Assembly: GCF_035046485.1 (NCBI RefSeq)
Contig: NC_085138.1
Location: forward strand, 368,531,238-368,595,237
Reading direction: 5' to 3'
DNA: 64,000 bases
DNA from: Aedes albopictus
Lineage: Eukaryota > Arthropoda > Insecta > Diptera > Culicidae
Below, piece after piece: positions 9,831-20,494 of this stretch (within the stretch, counting starts at the first letter, position 1; each line of letters begins with the position of its first letter). The notes below the pieces were generated by a model. It was not told the DNA's origin and ran no database searches. It worked only from the letters and a program-made list of their open reading frames with translations. The position numbers and the translations under genes were made by a program.

Positions 9831-11600
9831 CTTTCAGTTACATAATAACAATGAACCCTTCAATCGTGGTTAGTGTTCTATGGAGCAGGTGCAATAGTAG
9901 AAGAGCCGAATGAAATTTTGAACATTAGATAGGCTTTTCTAATAGTTCAGCTAGATAGACTAAAATTCGGATTGTATCGGCTAAAGGCTGATAATAAAAT
10001 CTACGATCATCAGAAACGGAAGTGCATTTAACTACGCCATGACCTCCACTCGGAAACCATGTTCAATTTCTTTCGCATATTTTACTTCAACTGCGACTTC
10101 CAATTTTCCCACTTATATTCCTCTGCTCGCGAATACAGAACCATAATCATCAATCCTGCAGGAACGGCATCTCTTGTGCACAAAGAACAAGGTAGCACCA
10201 TGTGTTGAAAGGTTGATGGGCACGAGTGACAGCGGTCGGTGCGCGTTGATAAAGGCTGCTGTGCTGATGGGTCCTGCCGATTTGGCGTCGCTGGTGACAG
10301 TGATCTTGACCATTTCTCCTGCGGGTGCCACTTTCTTGTTGCACTTTGTGTCCGAGGATGAAAAATGTATTTATTTATGTGCGTAAATATATGCTCTGGT
10401 CGGCCGAAACTCTGATTGATGGTATGATTATGGAAATGACCGCAACGTTGACATTCTTCGGGAAGAAACGATAAATTTTTTATTATGCGTTTGGCATCTA
10501 TCAATTTTTGATGATCCAAAGGTTTTCGCTGATAATTAAAAGGAAGGTCTTTAGATCAGTGCCGGCAACCTTAACCTTCCTTATCATTATGTTGTTCTCC
10601 TACAACGTCATTTATAGCCCTCATATTTGGAGTTCTCTGCATCTATCTCTGTCAAATGTCATTAACATCCTCCGGCCCATCCTTATCTAAAACATGGCAT
10701 TATTTATCAAAGTTTTTGAGAACTTCCATTAACCATATTCAAAATTCCCACGATACGTCCAAGGACCATCCGTCATCAAGTCTAATAACTTCACCCAAAG
10801 CGGTGCACCGCTAATCAAACGGCCAATTTTCCGATCACGAATTTGTACGGCGGCGGCAAAACATTTTCCAAACAAGGAACCGGGACCAGATTTTTGGCAA
10901 GTCTCCGCGCCAAACATGCTCCGATTGTGCGTACAACAGCTACCGCTAGCCGGCAGCCCACTTTGCGGGCCATAATTGAACCAGTTCCTTAAAAGGATCG
11001 GAAATTAATTTTATCCTCCCGCTGCTACAGCCACTTATGCGACTTTCCAAGTGTCCGTCCAGCAGGCGAAAGGGCTGAACCGCCAAATATCGGTCGCCCT
11101 GTCGAACCGAGCCAAGCCGGACAATGTCACGGGTAGACAATTACGCGCCACTACTCGTTCATGTGCGATCAAAGCGGTCGCGATTCCGTCGCAAAGAATC
11201 GATTCGTGATACCATCCTTCTGTTGCTTTAACGCCGAATCGACCGAGTTTGCGCCCTATGGACGTGTGAAAATTTGACGATTCAATTAAAAAGTTTCGCG
11301 GGGTTTTTTTCGTTTTGTTTTGTTTTTAGCCGGTAATGAACGTGGATGTTTTTCGTGGGCTAAAAGTCCGACCGAACGCGAAGACGCGTACGTACAACTC
11401 CGTTCGTGATTTGGGGTTATTGGGCGAAATCGAACTGGACACATAAAACCGTTTAATGATTTCATCTTTTTACCGGGAATAATGGAAAATAATTGGTGCT
11501 TTCAAATCGATGCAATCGGAAGACACTAAGAGAAATGATTCCCGGCAATACTTTTGGCTAGTTAAGTATTTTCATAAAGGGGCCGGATAAACGTTGGCAT
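9831..11600. other. Low-copy non-coding stretch; no recognised feature
   Basis: The sequence shows no TIRs, no tandem structure, and no match to other parts of the window. Base composition is more balanced than in the MITE-rich areas, particularly at 10,740-11,450. The short frames (for example 145 codons on the minus strand at 10,082-10,519) have no recognisable domain and overlap frames on both strands. It could be an intron or regulatory DNA of a neighbouring gene. Confidence 0.4.
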
Positions 11601-11605
11601 AGGCA

Positions 11606-14600
11606 TTATATAGAACTCGTTGAAGCTATTAGATTTGTTAAATAGCTACCTTGACTAAGTATATCAGGCAACTGAACATACATACATACATTTATTTGTT
11701 CAACATCACATTTAAGACAAGACATAATCAACAATAGTACGCCACAACACTCGGTTTGTGGCTGCCGCTCTCCATCTTCGGTCGCGCCCAGGTCAAGCTC
11801 CACCTGGTCCGCCCATCGTGCTCTCTGCACTCCACACCTTCTTGTGCCAAACGGATCAGTTGCAAACACCAGCTTTGCAGGGTTGTTGTCCGGCATTCTT
11901 GCAACTTGCCCTGCCCACCGTATCCTTCCGGCTTTGACCACCGTCTGGATGCTGGGTTCGCCGTAAAGTGCAGCGAGCTCGTGGTTCATCCTTCTCCGCC
12001 ACACACCGTTCTCCTACACACCGCCGAAGATCGTCCTTAGTCGCTCGAAAACTCCGAGTGCTTGCAGGTCCTCCTCGAGCATGGTCCATGTCTCGTGCCC
12101 GTAGAGGACCACCAGTCTTATTGGCGTTTTGTACATGGTGCATTTGGAGCGTGGGTGAATATTTTTGGACCACAGTTTCTTCTGGAGCCCGTAGTAGGCC
12201 CGTCGTGCGCTGATGATGCGCCTCCGAATTTCACGGCTCACGTTGTTGTCAGCCGTCAGTAAGGATGCGAGGTAGACGAATTCCTCCACCACCTCGAAAG
12301 TATCCCCGTCTATCGTAACATTACTACCCAGACGGATCCAGTCGTGTTCGGTTCCGCCTACCAGCATGTACTTTGTTTTTGAGGCATTCACCACCAGTCC
12401 GACCTTTGCTGCTTTGCGTTTCAGGCGGGTGTACAGCTCTGCCACCGTTCCAAATGTTCTGGCAATAATGTCCATGTCGTCCGCAAAGCACACAAATTGT
12501 CCGGATTTTGTGAAAATCGTTCCCCGTCTGTTGAGCCCGGCTCGTCGCATCACACCTTCCAGAGCGATGTTGAAGAGTAGGCATGAGAGGCCATCACCTT
12601 GTCGCAGTCCCCGGCGAGATTCGAATGAACTAGAGAGTTCACCCGAAACCCTTACGCAGTTTTGCACACCGTCCATCGTTGCTTTAATCAGTCTAGTCAG
12701 CTTCCCAGGAAAGCCGTTTTCGTCCATGATTCTCCATAGCTCTGCGCGGTCGATACTATCGTATGCCGCTAAGTCGATGAACAGGTGATGCGTTGGGACC
12801 TGGTATTCACGGCATTTCTGGAGGATTTGCCGTACGGTAAAGATCTGGTCCGTTGTCGACCGGCCGTCGATGAAGCCGGTTTGATAACTTCCCACGAACT
12901 CATTTGTTTTAGGTGACAGACGACGGAAGATGATCTAGGATAGCACTTTGTAGGCAGCATTCAAAATAGTTATCGCCCTGAAGTTCTCACATTCCAAATG
13001 GTCGCCTTTCTTGTGAATGGGGCAGATTACCCCTTCCTTCCACTCCTCCGGTAGCTGTTCGATTTCCCAGATCCTGACTATCAGCCGATGCAAACAGGTG
13101 GCCAACTTTTCTGGGCCCATTTTGATGAGTTCAGCTGCGATACCATCCTTACCAGCTGCTTTGTTGGTCTTGAGCTGGTGAATGGCATCCTTAACTTCCC
13201 TCAGCGTGGGAGTTGGTTCATTTCCGTCCTCCGCTGCACTGGCGTCGTCATTTCCTCCGTTGCCGTGGGCTCCCGTGCCTACGTTCTCCACGCCGTTCAG
13301 GTGCTGATCGAAGTGCTGCTTCCACCTTTCGATCACCTCACGTCCGTCCGTCAAGAGGCCTCCGTCTTTATCCCTGCATATTTCGGCTCGCGGCACGAAG
13401 CCGTTGCGGGATACGTTGAGCTTCTGATATAACTTCCGTGTTTCTTGGGAACGGCACAGCAGTTCCATTTCTTCACACTTCGCTTCTTCCAGGTGGCGCT
13501 TTTTCTCCTGAAAGAGGTGGGTCTGCTGTTTCCGCTTCTGTTTATAACGTTCCACGTTCTGTCGAGTCCCTTGCTGCAGCATTACCGCCCTCGCTGCATT
13601 CTTCTCCTGCAAAACTGTTCTGCACTCTTCGTCGAACCATTCGTTCTGTCGATTCCGTTCCACGTACCCGATGGTGCTCTCGGCTGCGTCGTTGATGGCT
13701 GCTTTCACTGTACTCCAGCAGTCCTCTAGAGGGGCCTCATCGAGCTCGCCCTCGTCTGGCAACGCGGCCTCGAGATTCTGCGCGTATGCTGAGGCGACAT
13801 CCGGTTGCTTCAGTCGCTCTAGGTTGTACCGTGGAGGTCGCCGGTATCGTACATTGTTGATGACAGAGAGTTTTGGGCGCAGTTTGACCATCACCAGATA
13901 CTGGTTTGAATCGATGTTGGCGCCACGACACGTCGATAATGTCGGAGAAGTGCCGTCCGTCAATCAGAACGTGGTCGATTTGAGATTCTGTCTGCTGTGG
14001 TGATCTCCAGGTGTAACGATAAGAAAGGCTGTGTTGGAAAAAGGTGCTACGTATGGCATGGCCATATTTTTGGAGGCGGCGAAATCAATGAGTCGTAGGC
14101 CGTTTTCGTTCGTCTGCTGGTGGGCGCTGAACTTACCAATCGTCGGTCTGAATTCCTCCTCCTAGCCTACCTGAGCGTTCAAATCACCTATGATGATCTT
14201 GACGTCGTGGCTTGGGCTGCGATCGTACTCGCGTTCAAGCTGCGCGTAAAATGCGTCCTTGTCATCATCAGTACTTCCGGGAGTGTGGGCTGTGCACGTT
14301 TATTATGCTGAAGTTGAAGAATCGGCCATTGATCCTCAACCTGCACATTCTTTCGTCGATCGGCCACCAACCGATCACGCGCCTCTGCATATCACCCATC
14401 ACGATTAAAGCTGTTCACGTGTGCTGCCGCAGCTCTGGTAGATGGTATGATTACCTCTAAACGTTCGCACCATGGATCCTGTTCAACACACCTCGGCATC
14501 GTAGCCGAACCCGCGGTCCTTCAGTAGATCGGCGAGTATGCGGGTGCTCCCAATGAAGTTGAGAAATCGGCAGTTCCACGTATCGAGTTTCCAATCGCAA

Positions 14601-14640
14601 GTCCTTTTTGTTCGCTGGGGTCGTTGCCGTTGGTCTCGGT
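11606..14640 (-). pseudogene. RTE endonuclease-reverse transcriptase ORF with three TAG stops
   Basis: The frame encodes an APE-type endonuclease (GTWNCR near 14,590; IIGDLNAQVG near 14,180), a connector, and RT: HQLKTNKAAGKDGIAAELIK, FRAITILNAAYK, SYQTGFIDGRSTTDQ, HHLFIDLAAYDSIDR, RRGLRQGDGLSCLLF, catalytic FADD near 12,490, then the thumb and a C-terminal WRRRMNHELAALYG segment. Three in-frame TAG codons lie at 14,162-14,164, 12,935-12,937 and 12,014-12,016 (plus coordinates), and there is a frame change near 13,930. The enzyme served target-primed reverse transcription in the nucleus when active. The RT catalytic pair is intact, so decay is by stops, not by loss of the active site. Confidence 0.88.
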
Positions 14641-14735
14641 TCGTATTATTCTGTTGCTGATTTTCCGTTACAATGTTTTTTTACGGCTGGCTTGTAGGGC
14701 CTGACACCAACCCCCTACTTTCCGGAGGACCATAG
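11679..14735 (-). mobile_element. RTE-clade non-LTR retrotransposon, near full length, inactive
   Basis: On the minus strand it runs from a GC-rich 5' segment (about 14,735) through endonuclease and reverse transcriptase to an AATAAATGTATGTATGTATG tail near 11,679. The tandem ATGT tail and single-ORF EN-RT layout fit RTE elements, which are abundant in Aedes. The stub at 5740-5880 and the fragment at 9036-9830 belong to the same or a close family. Confidence 0.88.
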
Positions 14736-14737
14736 CT

Positions 14738-15587
14738 ACATTGGTCGGGCTCCATACAAAGGGGCGGCCAAAACTCTCAAAAAACGAAATCGATATTTTT
14801 AAACTTTAGTTCACCTTATAACAAAGATAATGTATTGTAGTTTTATGATTCTTAATTAAAAGCATACCAGCTTTTGTAATTCAATGAAATTTTCACTGCC
14901 AAAGTGGCCTAAGTCATAAAATTGAAAAATGAATTATTCAAAAAAAAGTGAAAAAATAATATTTTGAGAATGGAATATATATTTCATGTTATCCAGCATA
15001 TGAAAGCTTGTTATTGGACTGTTTGAATGTACTTATGGTGCAAAATTAATATGTCACAAAACTTTTCAAATTTTCATATATTGTACCTTAAGAATTTTGG
15101 TAATTTTTAAGTTCAAAAACGGTTCGTGTCGTCACGTGTCGCCGCAATTTCGAATAGTACATCTTAAACATCATGCTCAGGGCTGCATAAAAACGTTTAA
15201 ATATTTTGCAGAAATTTGCAGTTTTTCAAATTAGAGCTATTTAAAAAAGTCATGTTTTTTCATATATTTTACGTTAATTTTCCATTTTTGACTGAAATAA
15301 AATTTATCTTCCCACATTTTTCACACCTTTCGAACAAACTTGATTGGATTTGATCGAAAGATGAACATTTAATTAAATTCAAATTGATTTTCTAACAAAA
15401 AACGCAAAAAATTTGAGGTTTACTGATTTTTAACGTTTTTTGAAATTATTGAAGTTACGTAATTTTTGAATACCCCTTTTTAAACACTGAAAATACTATA
15501 TAACATATCTAGACAACCTATAACTTCGATTAAACACATAAAAAGAGTTTTGGCCAAACTTTATCTTTTTCCGACCATTGTGCATAG
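14738..15587. mobile_element. AT-rich TIR element (about 850 bp)
   Basis: The left end CATTGGTCGGGCTCCATAC followed by GGCCAAAACTCT at 14,770 is mirrored by AGAGTTTTGGCC near 15,545-15,555 and CCGACCATTG at 15,573-15,583. This gives imperfect inverted ends of about 45 bp. The interior is AT-rich without frames. CATAG beside each end may be a target duplication, but this is uncertain. Confidence 0.65.
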
Positions 15588-15603
15588 TGAACAGTTGAGC
15601 TTA

Positions 15604-16463
15604 GAGTCCTTCCCTGGCATTCGGACGTAGATCAGCCGCCCCTAACATGGGGATCAGACGCTGTTGTGAGCCACTCCTCCTGGAGAACAGACGCTGAGGT
15701 TTGCCGAAGCAAACCCCCCCTTCCCTGTCAGCCTACGACCAAAGTTCCCACCGGGGTTGGTTACCCGATCTTCCCTAAGGTTGCTCATAGTTTCCGGCCG
15801 GTACCGCGTGGAGGTAGGGATAGGAGTTGCTGGGCAGAGGCTAATGGATCACAATGGGATCTGAATTGCGCAGCATACCCAGCCTTTACCGTCCAACTGA
15901 ACATACGATTTTCAAAAGGAAAACATTATGAAACAGCGACAAATAAATTTTCGCTGGTTCGCAGCGGCCTTGAATATGGAGTTCAAATCTGGGCCCCGTA
16001 TCGCGGTGTTCACGAACTGCGAATCGAAAATGTTCAGAAACGGTTCGTCCGATTTGCATTACGCCGACTGCCCTGGATTGATGCCCGAAACCTACCACCG
16101 TATGAACACAGGTGCGCTCTAATTGGACTGCAGACTCTAACGGAACGACAAACTTTCCTGCGGAGAATGTTTATTTTTGACATGCTGACCAACCGCATCG
16201 ACTGTAGCTGCTTGCTCCAAAGAATCAGTTTCCGTGCACCCAACCGACAACTCCGCGTTGCTAGCCTTTTGTGGATTCCCGGACATAGAACATATGGACG
16301 TAATAATCCTCTGGACAGGTCTTGTGAATTATTTAATGCTGTTTATGACGAATTTGATTTTAATGTTAGTAGAATAGAGTTTAAAAATAGGATTAAGTAT
16401 CGGTCTGTGTAGTTTTCCTAACTAAAGACGGCAAATAAATAAATAAATAAATAAATAAATAAA
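15604..16463 (+). mobile_element. Internally deleted LINE: 5' UTR-like block fused to RT C-terminus, (AAAT)n tail
   Basis: The first 290 bp are GC-rich and non-repetitive (CATTCGGACGTAGATCAGCC onward) and look like a LINE 5' region. From about 15,935 the frame encodes SLVRSGLEYGVQIWAPY and continues through ENVQKRFVRFALRRLPW to a stop at 16,412, the typical C-terminal end of RT proteins in the Jockey/CR1/L2 group. A tail of AAAT units follows (16,434-16,463). Endonuclease and RT catalytic domains are missing, so the copy is dead. The 5'/3' fusion could be a deletion or a template-jump product. Confidence 0.7.
15932..16412 (+). pseudogene. C-terminal remnant of LINE reverse transcriptase
   Basis: About 160 codons homologous in style to the region after the thumb of Jockey/CR1-like RTs (LEYGVQIWAPY, IENVQKRFVRFALRRL, RCALIGLQTLTERQTFLRRMF). 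The frame is intact to its stop, but the catalytic domain is absent. The ATG 266 bp upstream at 15,666 belongs to the fused 5' block and is not a meaningful start. Confidence 0.7.
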
Positions 16464-16860
16464 TCTTATATAACTTCTCGTGCCTCATTAATTCGAAATT
16501 TTTAATACGGTTTATGAACTGTTTCAGTTCCCAAAAATAAGGAACTAAGTATGCACCACAGCAAAATACTTGTCACAAGCATGCAGCGGATCGTGCGAAG
16601 AAGTTCCCGTAAACCATCTTTGTCAATTTACGGAAAGTTTGGCCCTTGGCGAAAGCTTCATTCCAACAAAACTGAACGGTTAACAACAAGTGATTCCGGA
16701 CTCAAAATGGTTCAGTTTATACATGCAGCATGAAGCAATCGCTATTGGGCCAAATTGAAAGTGCATTACATTATTCCACCCAGAATCTTAATTCCTATAG
16801 GACAAATTTTGGAGACGAAAGTCGGAGAAAGTTTAACGTTGAACCATTCGTCATTGAAAT
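16464..16860. other. No recognised feature
   Basis: No inverted or tandem structure and no convincing frame was seen between the AAAT tail and the hairpin. Confidence 0.4.
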
Positions 16861-17040
16861 CATCGTCATCATCAAACATTTGAAAGCAGTTTTTTCGTTC
16901 AAATCAATAATTTTTGCAACGAAAATGGATTCACTGTATTCCACATGAGGAATTGAATACAGTGAATACATTTTCGTGGTCATTGTTTTGATTTACAGCG
17001 AAAAAACTGCTTTTCTATTTCCGAAAAATGATGACGGATG
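16861..17040. mobile_element. 180-bp foldback hairpin, probable small MITE
   Basis: Left-arm blocks CATCGTCATCAT, GAAAGCAGTTTTTTCG and CGAAAATGGATTCACTGTAT are mirrored by ATACAGTGAATACATTTTCG, CGAAAAAACTGCTTT and ATGATGACGGATG. The arms are imperfect, with bulges. There are no frames. Confidence 0.65.
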
Positions 17041-17094
17041 CTTGAGCCTTAAAATCCATCTTCGGAGTGAGTGATAAATCATAAGGTTGATTCT

Positions 17095-17750
17095 TGGCTT
17101 GAGCTTGAGCTTTATTGACCGCTCGTAGATGCTACTCCAGTATCGCGAGACCAGCTACACTCACACAAGGAACCAATGAGATTATCGGCCGGGGACTAGC
17201 AGGCATCTTCAGTGTGTGAGCGTTGATGAGCTTTTATTTTTAGAGCGACAATAGACGAGTGCACCGATGAACATTTAGTTGACTGAGCCTGAAAATTTTT
17301 GACAGCACAGCGGGGTCGACTCTCAACAACTTCAACTTAGAGATGCATTACCAAAATGCGCTGATAATTTATTTCTTTGATTTCTTACATGAATTTCCAT
17401 TTAAAGTGATGCTCATGCATATAGTTAATGCACTAGTTCATATTTTTGCAACTTCATTACGAAAACTAGATGCAATAAATTAAACAAATTTTCAGCTGGG
17501 TAGAAGTTGTTGAGTTTCGACCCCGCTGTGGAACTCGTCTATGGTGCCTGCCACGTCAGGTTGCAGGTCAATGTGAAGAAGGGGATGGAAGTGATGATTG
17601 CAATCGTTTGTATCCACATCAGACTGAATATATCTCTGCGTCTGCACAAACTCATACGGATGTCGGAGTGTTTGGTGGGATATGGTTGGCACATTAGTTC
17701 ACACATTGGTGCGTGGAGCCCAGGTGTAAGGTGATAGATTAGTGTGATTA
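17095..17750 (-). mobile_element. Long tRNA-headed SINE (S-E3), 5'-truncated copy 1, carrying a MITE
   Basis: On the minus strand the 3' tail (CAAGCT)n lies at 17,095-17,112. The body matches 31,641-32,289 and 46,135-46,773. The tRNA-like head is missing: the match ends near 17,750, where a different sequence begins. The body is split at 17,253-17,541 by a small TIR element. Confidence 0.8.
17253..17541. mobile_element. 289-bp TIR MITE nested in S-E3
   Basis: Comparison with the other S-E3 copies shows extra DNA here. It is bounded by TAGACGAGT at the left and ACTCGTCTA at the right. Inside these, a second inverted block CACAGCGGGGTCGA (17,305-17,320) matches TCGACCCCGCTGTG (17,517-17,530) and extends into ACTCAACAACTTC. 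The left arm carries about 45 extra bases between the two blocks. TA edges are compatible with a TA target duplication. Confidence 0.75.
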
Positions 17751-18190
17751 GGGACTGTTCATGAACCACGTAGACCAAAATTTGGCCATTTCAGAAGCCA
17801 CCCTCCCTCCCCCCTGGTAGGCCGTTCTCTTTTGCTCATGTTACATCTGTGAAATGACCTAAGAACTGTCAAACATTTTAAAAGTTATGCAACAGAATAT
17901 GGAACAGGCACAACCGATCAAAATCAGCGGAATTGGCAACACCACCGAATTTCTCTCGGCTACGCTCTTTCGCTGCATGCTCCAAAACACCGAATTCACA
18001 AGGTTCATCCTCTGGAGAATGCATACCGGAAAACCGAGGCCACGAAAAATTGTGTAACTTCCAGCTCATCAATTACTGATCTGTCAACCGCTTCTGACAG
18101 CTAATAGAAGTTCAGAAGTAAAAAAGATGGGCTCGAAATCCGGTCTGTTATTCATTCAATAATTTCCTCGCTAGCCCTATCAATCAATTG
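17751..18190. other. No gene; left half resembles a decayed MITE end
   Basis: GGGACTGTTCATGAACCACG at 17,751 resembles the edge of common 'gggctgtccatnaannacgt' MITEs (compare 42,635-42,790), but no matching right edge was found. The rest is unremarkable. Confidence 0.3.
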
Positions 18191-18194
18191 GTCT

Positions 18195-18720
18195 TAAGAC
18201 ATCCTAATCATGGTCGTCTTTCTGTTCCGAATTATCGAGTTTGTCGTATCGGCGAATATCGAAAAAATATACCACCAGATGCTGGTGTCGGATTAAGATT
18301 AGCCGCTGACTTGAATAGTCTGACAGGATTAACCTGATCTTTCACTGATTTATCAGCCCCTCATCGTCACTTATGGTACCAGTTGTGCTTCATTTTTGAC
18401 GATTAGATTGTTGTAGCAGCTTGCCGACGAAGAAAACTAGCGATTCCCGCTGGTAGCCTTGTGCTCCTCCTCTAATTCTATTTGCTGACTTTTCTAACGA
18501 TGCGTCGTGCTCAGCCAATACCTGCTAGAAGCTCATCACGATGCTGGCTTCTGCAGAGCTTCCGCTTCGACAATGATTGTTCAATAACCAAACTGTGCTC
18601 AATGCTATACCGCCGGTGCTCCGGGAAACTTACACGCTTCTCGATTTGGACCATGAGGACTTCGTCGCAACGCTTAGTTTGCGCCGACGAGCCCACCACT
18701 GTCTTTCTTATCTGTATCGG
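18195..18720 (+). pseudogene. BEL/Pao-type pol fragment, degraded
   Basis: One frame near 18,205-18,290 reads FRIIEFVVSANIEKIYHQML, matching the BEL/Pao RT signature 'FR-x-y-x-f-x-v-x-A-D-I-E-K-M-Y-x-Q'. About 230 bp later another frame reads LNAIPPVLRETYTLLDLDHE, matching the segment after RT in BEL elements (approximately 'vL-x-x-i-P-x-x-x-R-E-x-x-x-L-L-x-L-D'). The middle is deleted and the frames are broken. Family assignment is by motif memory only. Confidence 0.5.
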
Positions 18721-18956
18721 TTATGCGCTCCCGCGGATTCCGCGGCACGTCCTCAGCCTCGGTGATGCATGCTTTACAGTATCTGTTTCTTTCTCCGTTT
18801 CATTACTTCTGTTGGATCTTTATTCTTTTTTTCCTACATCTTCAACTAATCAGCTGTACAAACTGGTGTAATAATATTGATTTATAACAAATAACTTAAT
18901 CTAAGCTAGACAAAACGTTACAAGTATGGGCTCCTTTCAGAAAAAAAAATGCAGAG

Positions 18957-19110
18957 ATATTGTGCATTTCCCACCCCACTGGACCCCTTTCGCAGTTAGT
19001 ATAAGTGCGGGATCGTGAATAAAACTGCGTTTTTGCATAGAATCGTTTCAGTGTCTTCTGAGCACTTATTCAGTACCTTGTAATGCAAAGGGGTGGGAAA
19101 TGCGCAATAC
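18957..19110. mobile_element. 154-bp MITE with 20-bp TIRs
   Basis: TATTGTGCATTTCCCACCCC at the left matches, inverted, GGGGTGGGAAATGCGCAATA at the right with one mismatch. TA edges are compatible with a TA duplication. Non-coding. Confidence 0.75.
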
Positions 19111-19452
19111 ATAAAAAGTGTTTTAACTAAACACTTAAAGGTTTCCATAAATTTCTATCCCTTTCGGGACGGAGTGCAAAGAAGCGAAATCTCCATACAA
19201 ATGGCCCAACTTTGGCTCTTCAGAACTCTTAGATTTCCCATCAAAACAACATTTATTTTCCCTCATTTGAAAGGACTACTCTTAATCTTTAGATTTCTAG
19301 GTTTGACTACCTAAATAAATTGGAAATAAAAAAATTACGACAACTATTTCATGTTTTACGGTTTTTGTCCTTTTTTTGTTTACCTTGTTGTGGTAAATCT
19401 CACAGGCAACGTAAACAAAAGTTTGTTTACACACATACAAGTATAAGTAATG
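19111..19452. other. No recognised feature
   Basis: AT-rich sequence without repeats or a convincing frame lies between a MITE and the R-E2 insertion. Confidence 0.35.
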
Positions 19453-19476
19453 GCTGAACTATTGAAACAGTTCACA

Positions 19477-20268
19477 TGAGCATGAGCATGAGCATAGATG
19501 ACCGCACAATTCGTAGTTGCTACTCCGTGATTGACCAGAACAATCGAAATTGCACAAGGAATCAATGAATAGGGCTTAGGACTAGCTTACTATTCTCAAT
19601 GTACACAGGTCGAGAGCTTTCAACTTTAATAGGGTCAATAACGGCGCCGGCCACGTCCTTACGGTCATCGAGGATGGGAGGAAATGTTAGTAAGACAAAC
19701 GTTGTTATAAAGACCGCGAATCGCTGCATCTCCACGTTTGTCTCAGGAAGGATTTTTTTGTTAGTAGGGTAAGGTACATTGTCAGTCCGGGAGTCACCTA
19801 TGGTTGGTGATATGATTTGACAATGGATCAATATACACAAACCGCCGTTAACAACCGACCACTTTTCGACGCAAAAACTAGCCAAAATGAAAATTCTATC
19901 GCGCGTCTCCACTCCACTAGGGAACAGAAACCTTTAGTCTATTCCACACAGAAATACACTGAACGCGACTCACTTGTCGGCGCTCGGATTTTTTCGACCG
20001 GCGAGCCCGAACTAACACTATTCACTCTTTTGTGTAAATGCAAAAAATGAAAGAAAATATTTATTATCAACTAAAAGTGTATTGGGAACTAGCGCGACGG
20101 GAAGCAAAAAATTCGGAACCGACTCGATCCACGACCACGACGCGTTCACCGCACACTCGCCGCCATCGAAATGCTCACTTCGGAATACAAAATAGAAAAG
20201 GAAAAAAAATCGAACCACCGAAGCAACGCGCGCGAACTGGCACTCGGACGAAATTCTACTACACACTC
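19477..20268 (-). mobile_element. Non-autonomous retroposon R-E2, copy 1 (minus strand)
   Basis: Flanked by a 24-bp target duplication (GCTGAACTATTGAAACAGTT plus four more bases; 19,453-19,476 and 20,269-20,292, one mismatch). On the minus strand it starts in a CG-rich promoter-like block and ends in a (CATGCT)n tail at 19,477-19,495. It is inverted relative to, and nearly the same as, 24,708-25,567. There is no EN or RT, so it must have been mobilised in trans by a LINE. No tRNA-like A/B boxes are obvious in its 5' end. The 3' end carries GGAGTAGCAACTACG and GCGGTCATC, shared with the S-E3 SINE. Confidence 0.88.
19562..19729 (-). CDS. Small ORF in R-E2, signal-peptide-like N-terminus (hypothetical)
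   Basis: 55 codons from an ATG at 19,729-19,727 to a TGA. The first 18 residues are MQRFAVFITTFVLLTFPP, a basic residue followed by a hydrophobic core as in secretory signals or a single membrane segment. A polar tail follows. The other R-E2 copy keeps this frame (25,313-25,498) with few changes, two of the four I noted being synonymous. Whether it is translated is unknown. It could be a relic of a cellular transcript that became a retroposon, or chance. No function is proposed. Confidence 0.3.
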   Translation of the reverse strand: MQRFAVFITTFVLLTFPPILDDRKDVAGAVIDPIKVESSRPVYIENSKLVLSPIH

Positions 20269-20494
20269 GCTGAACTATTGAAACAGTTTACATCGCATAA
20301 AACAAAGTCTAAGCAGATGAAAAAATATGCAAAACTTTTACCGCTTAACAGCACAATTGTGCTGGTTCGTCACGAAAGGGCTATGCTAAACTTGGAATTC
20401 GCGGAAAACAATTCCATTGGGCCAAGTCGACTCGTTCATAGCCCGATCCTTCCATCGATCATTTAGCGTGACTTGACTATGAATGAGATGTAGC

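Noticed and set aside
16861..17040. microRNA precursor
   Set aside because: The arms are too long and bulged for a typical insect pre-miRNA and the structure resembles small MITEs. No evidence of expression can be had from sequence.
20038..20466. 142-codon plus-strand frame overlapping R-E2
   Set aside because: It is antisense to the 5' part of R-E2 and runs out into flanking DNA; the other copy does not keep it.
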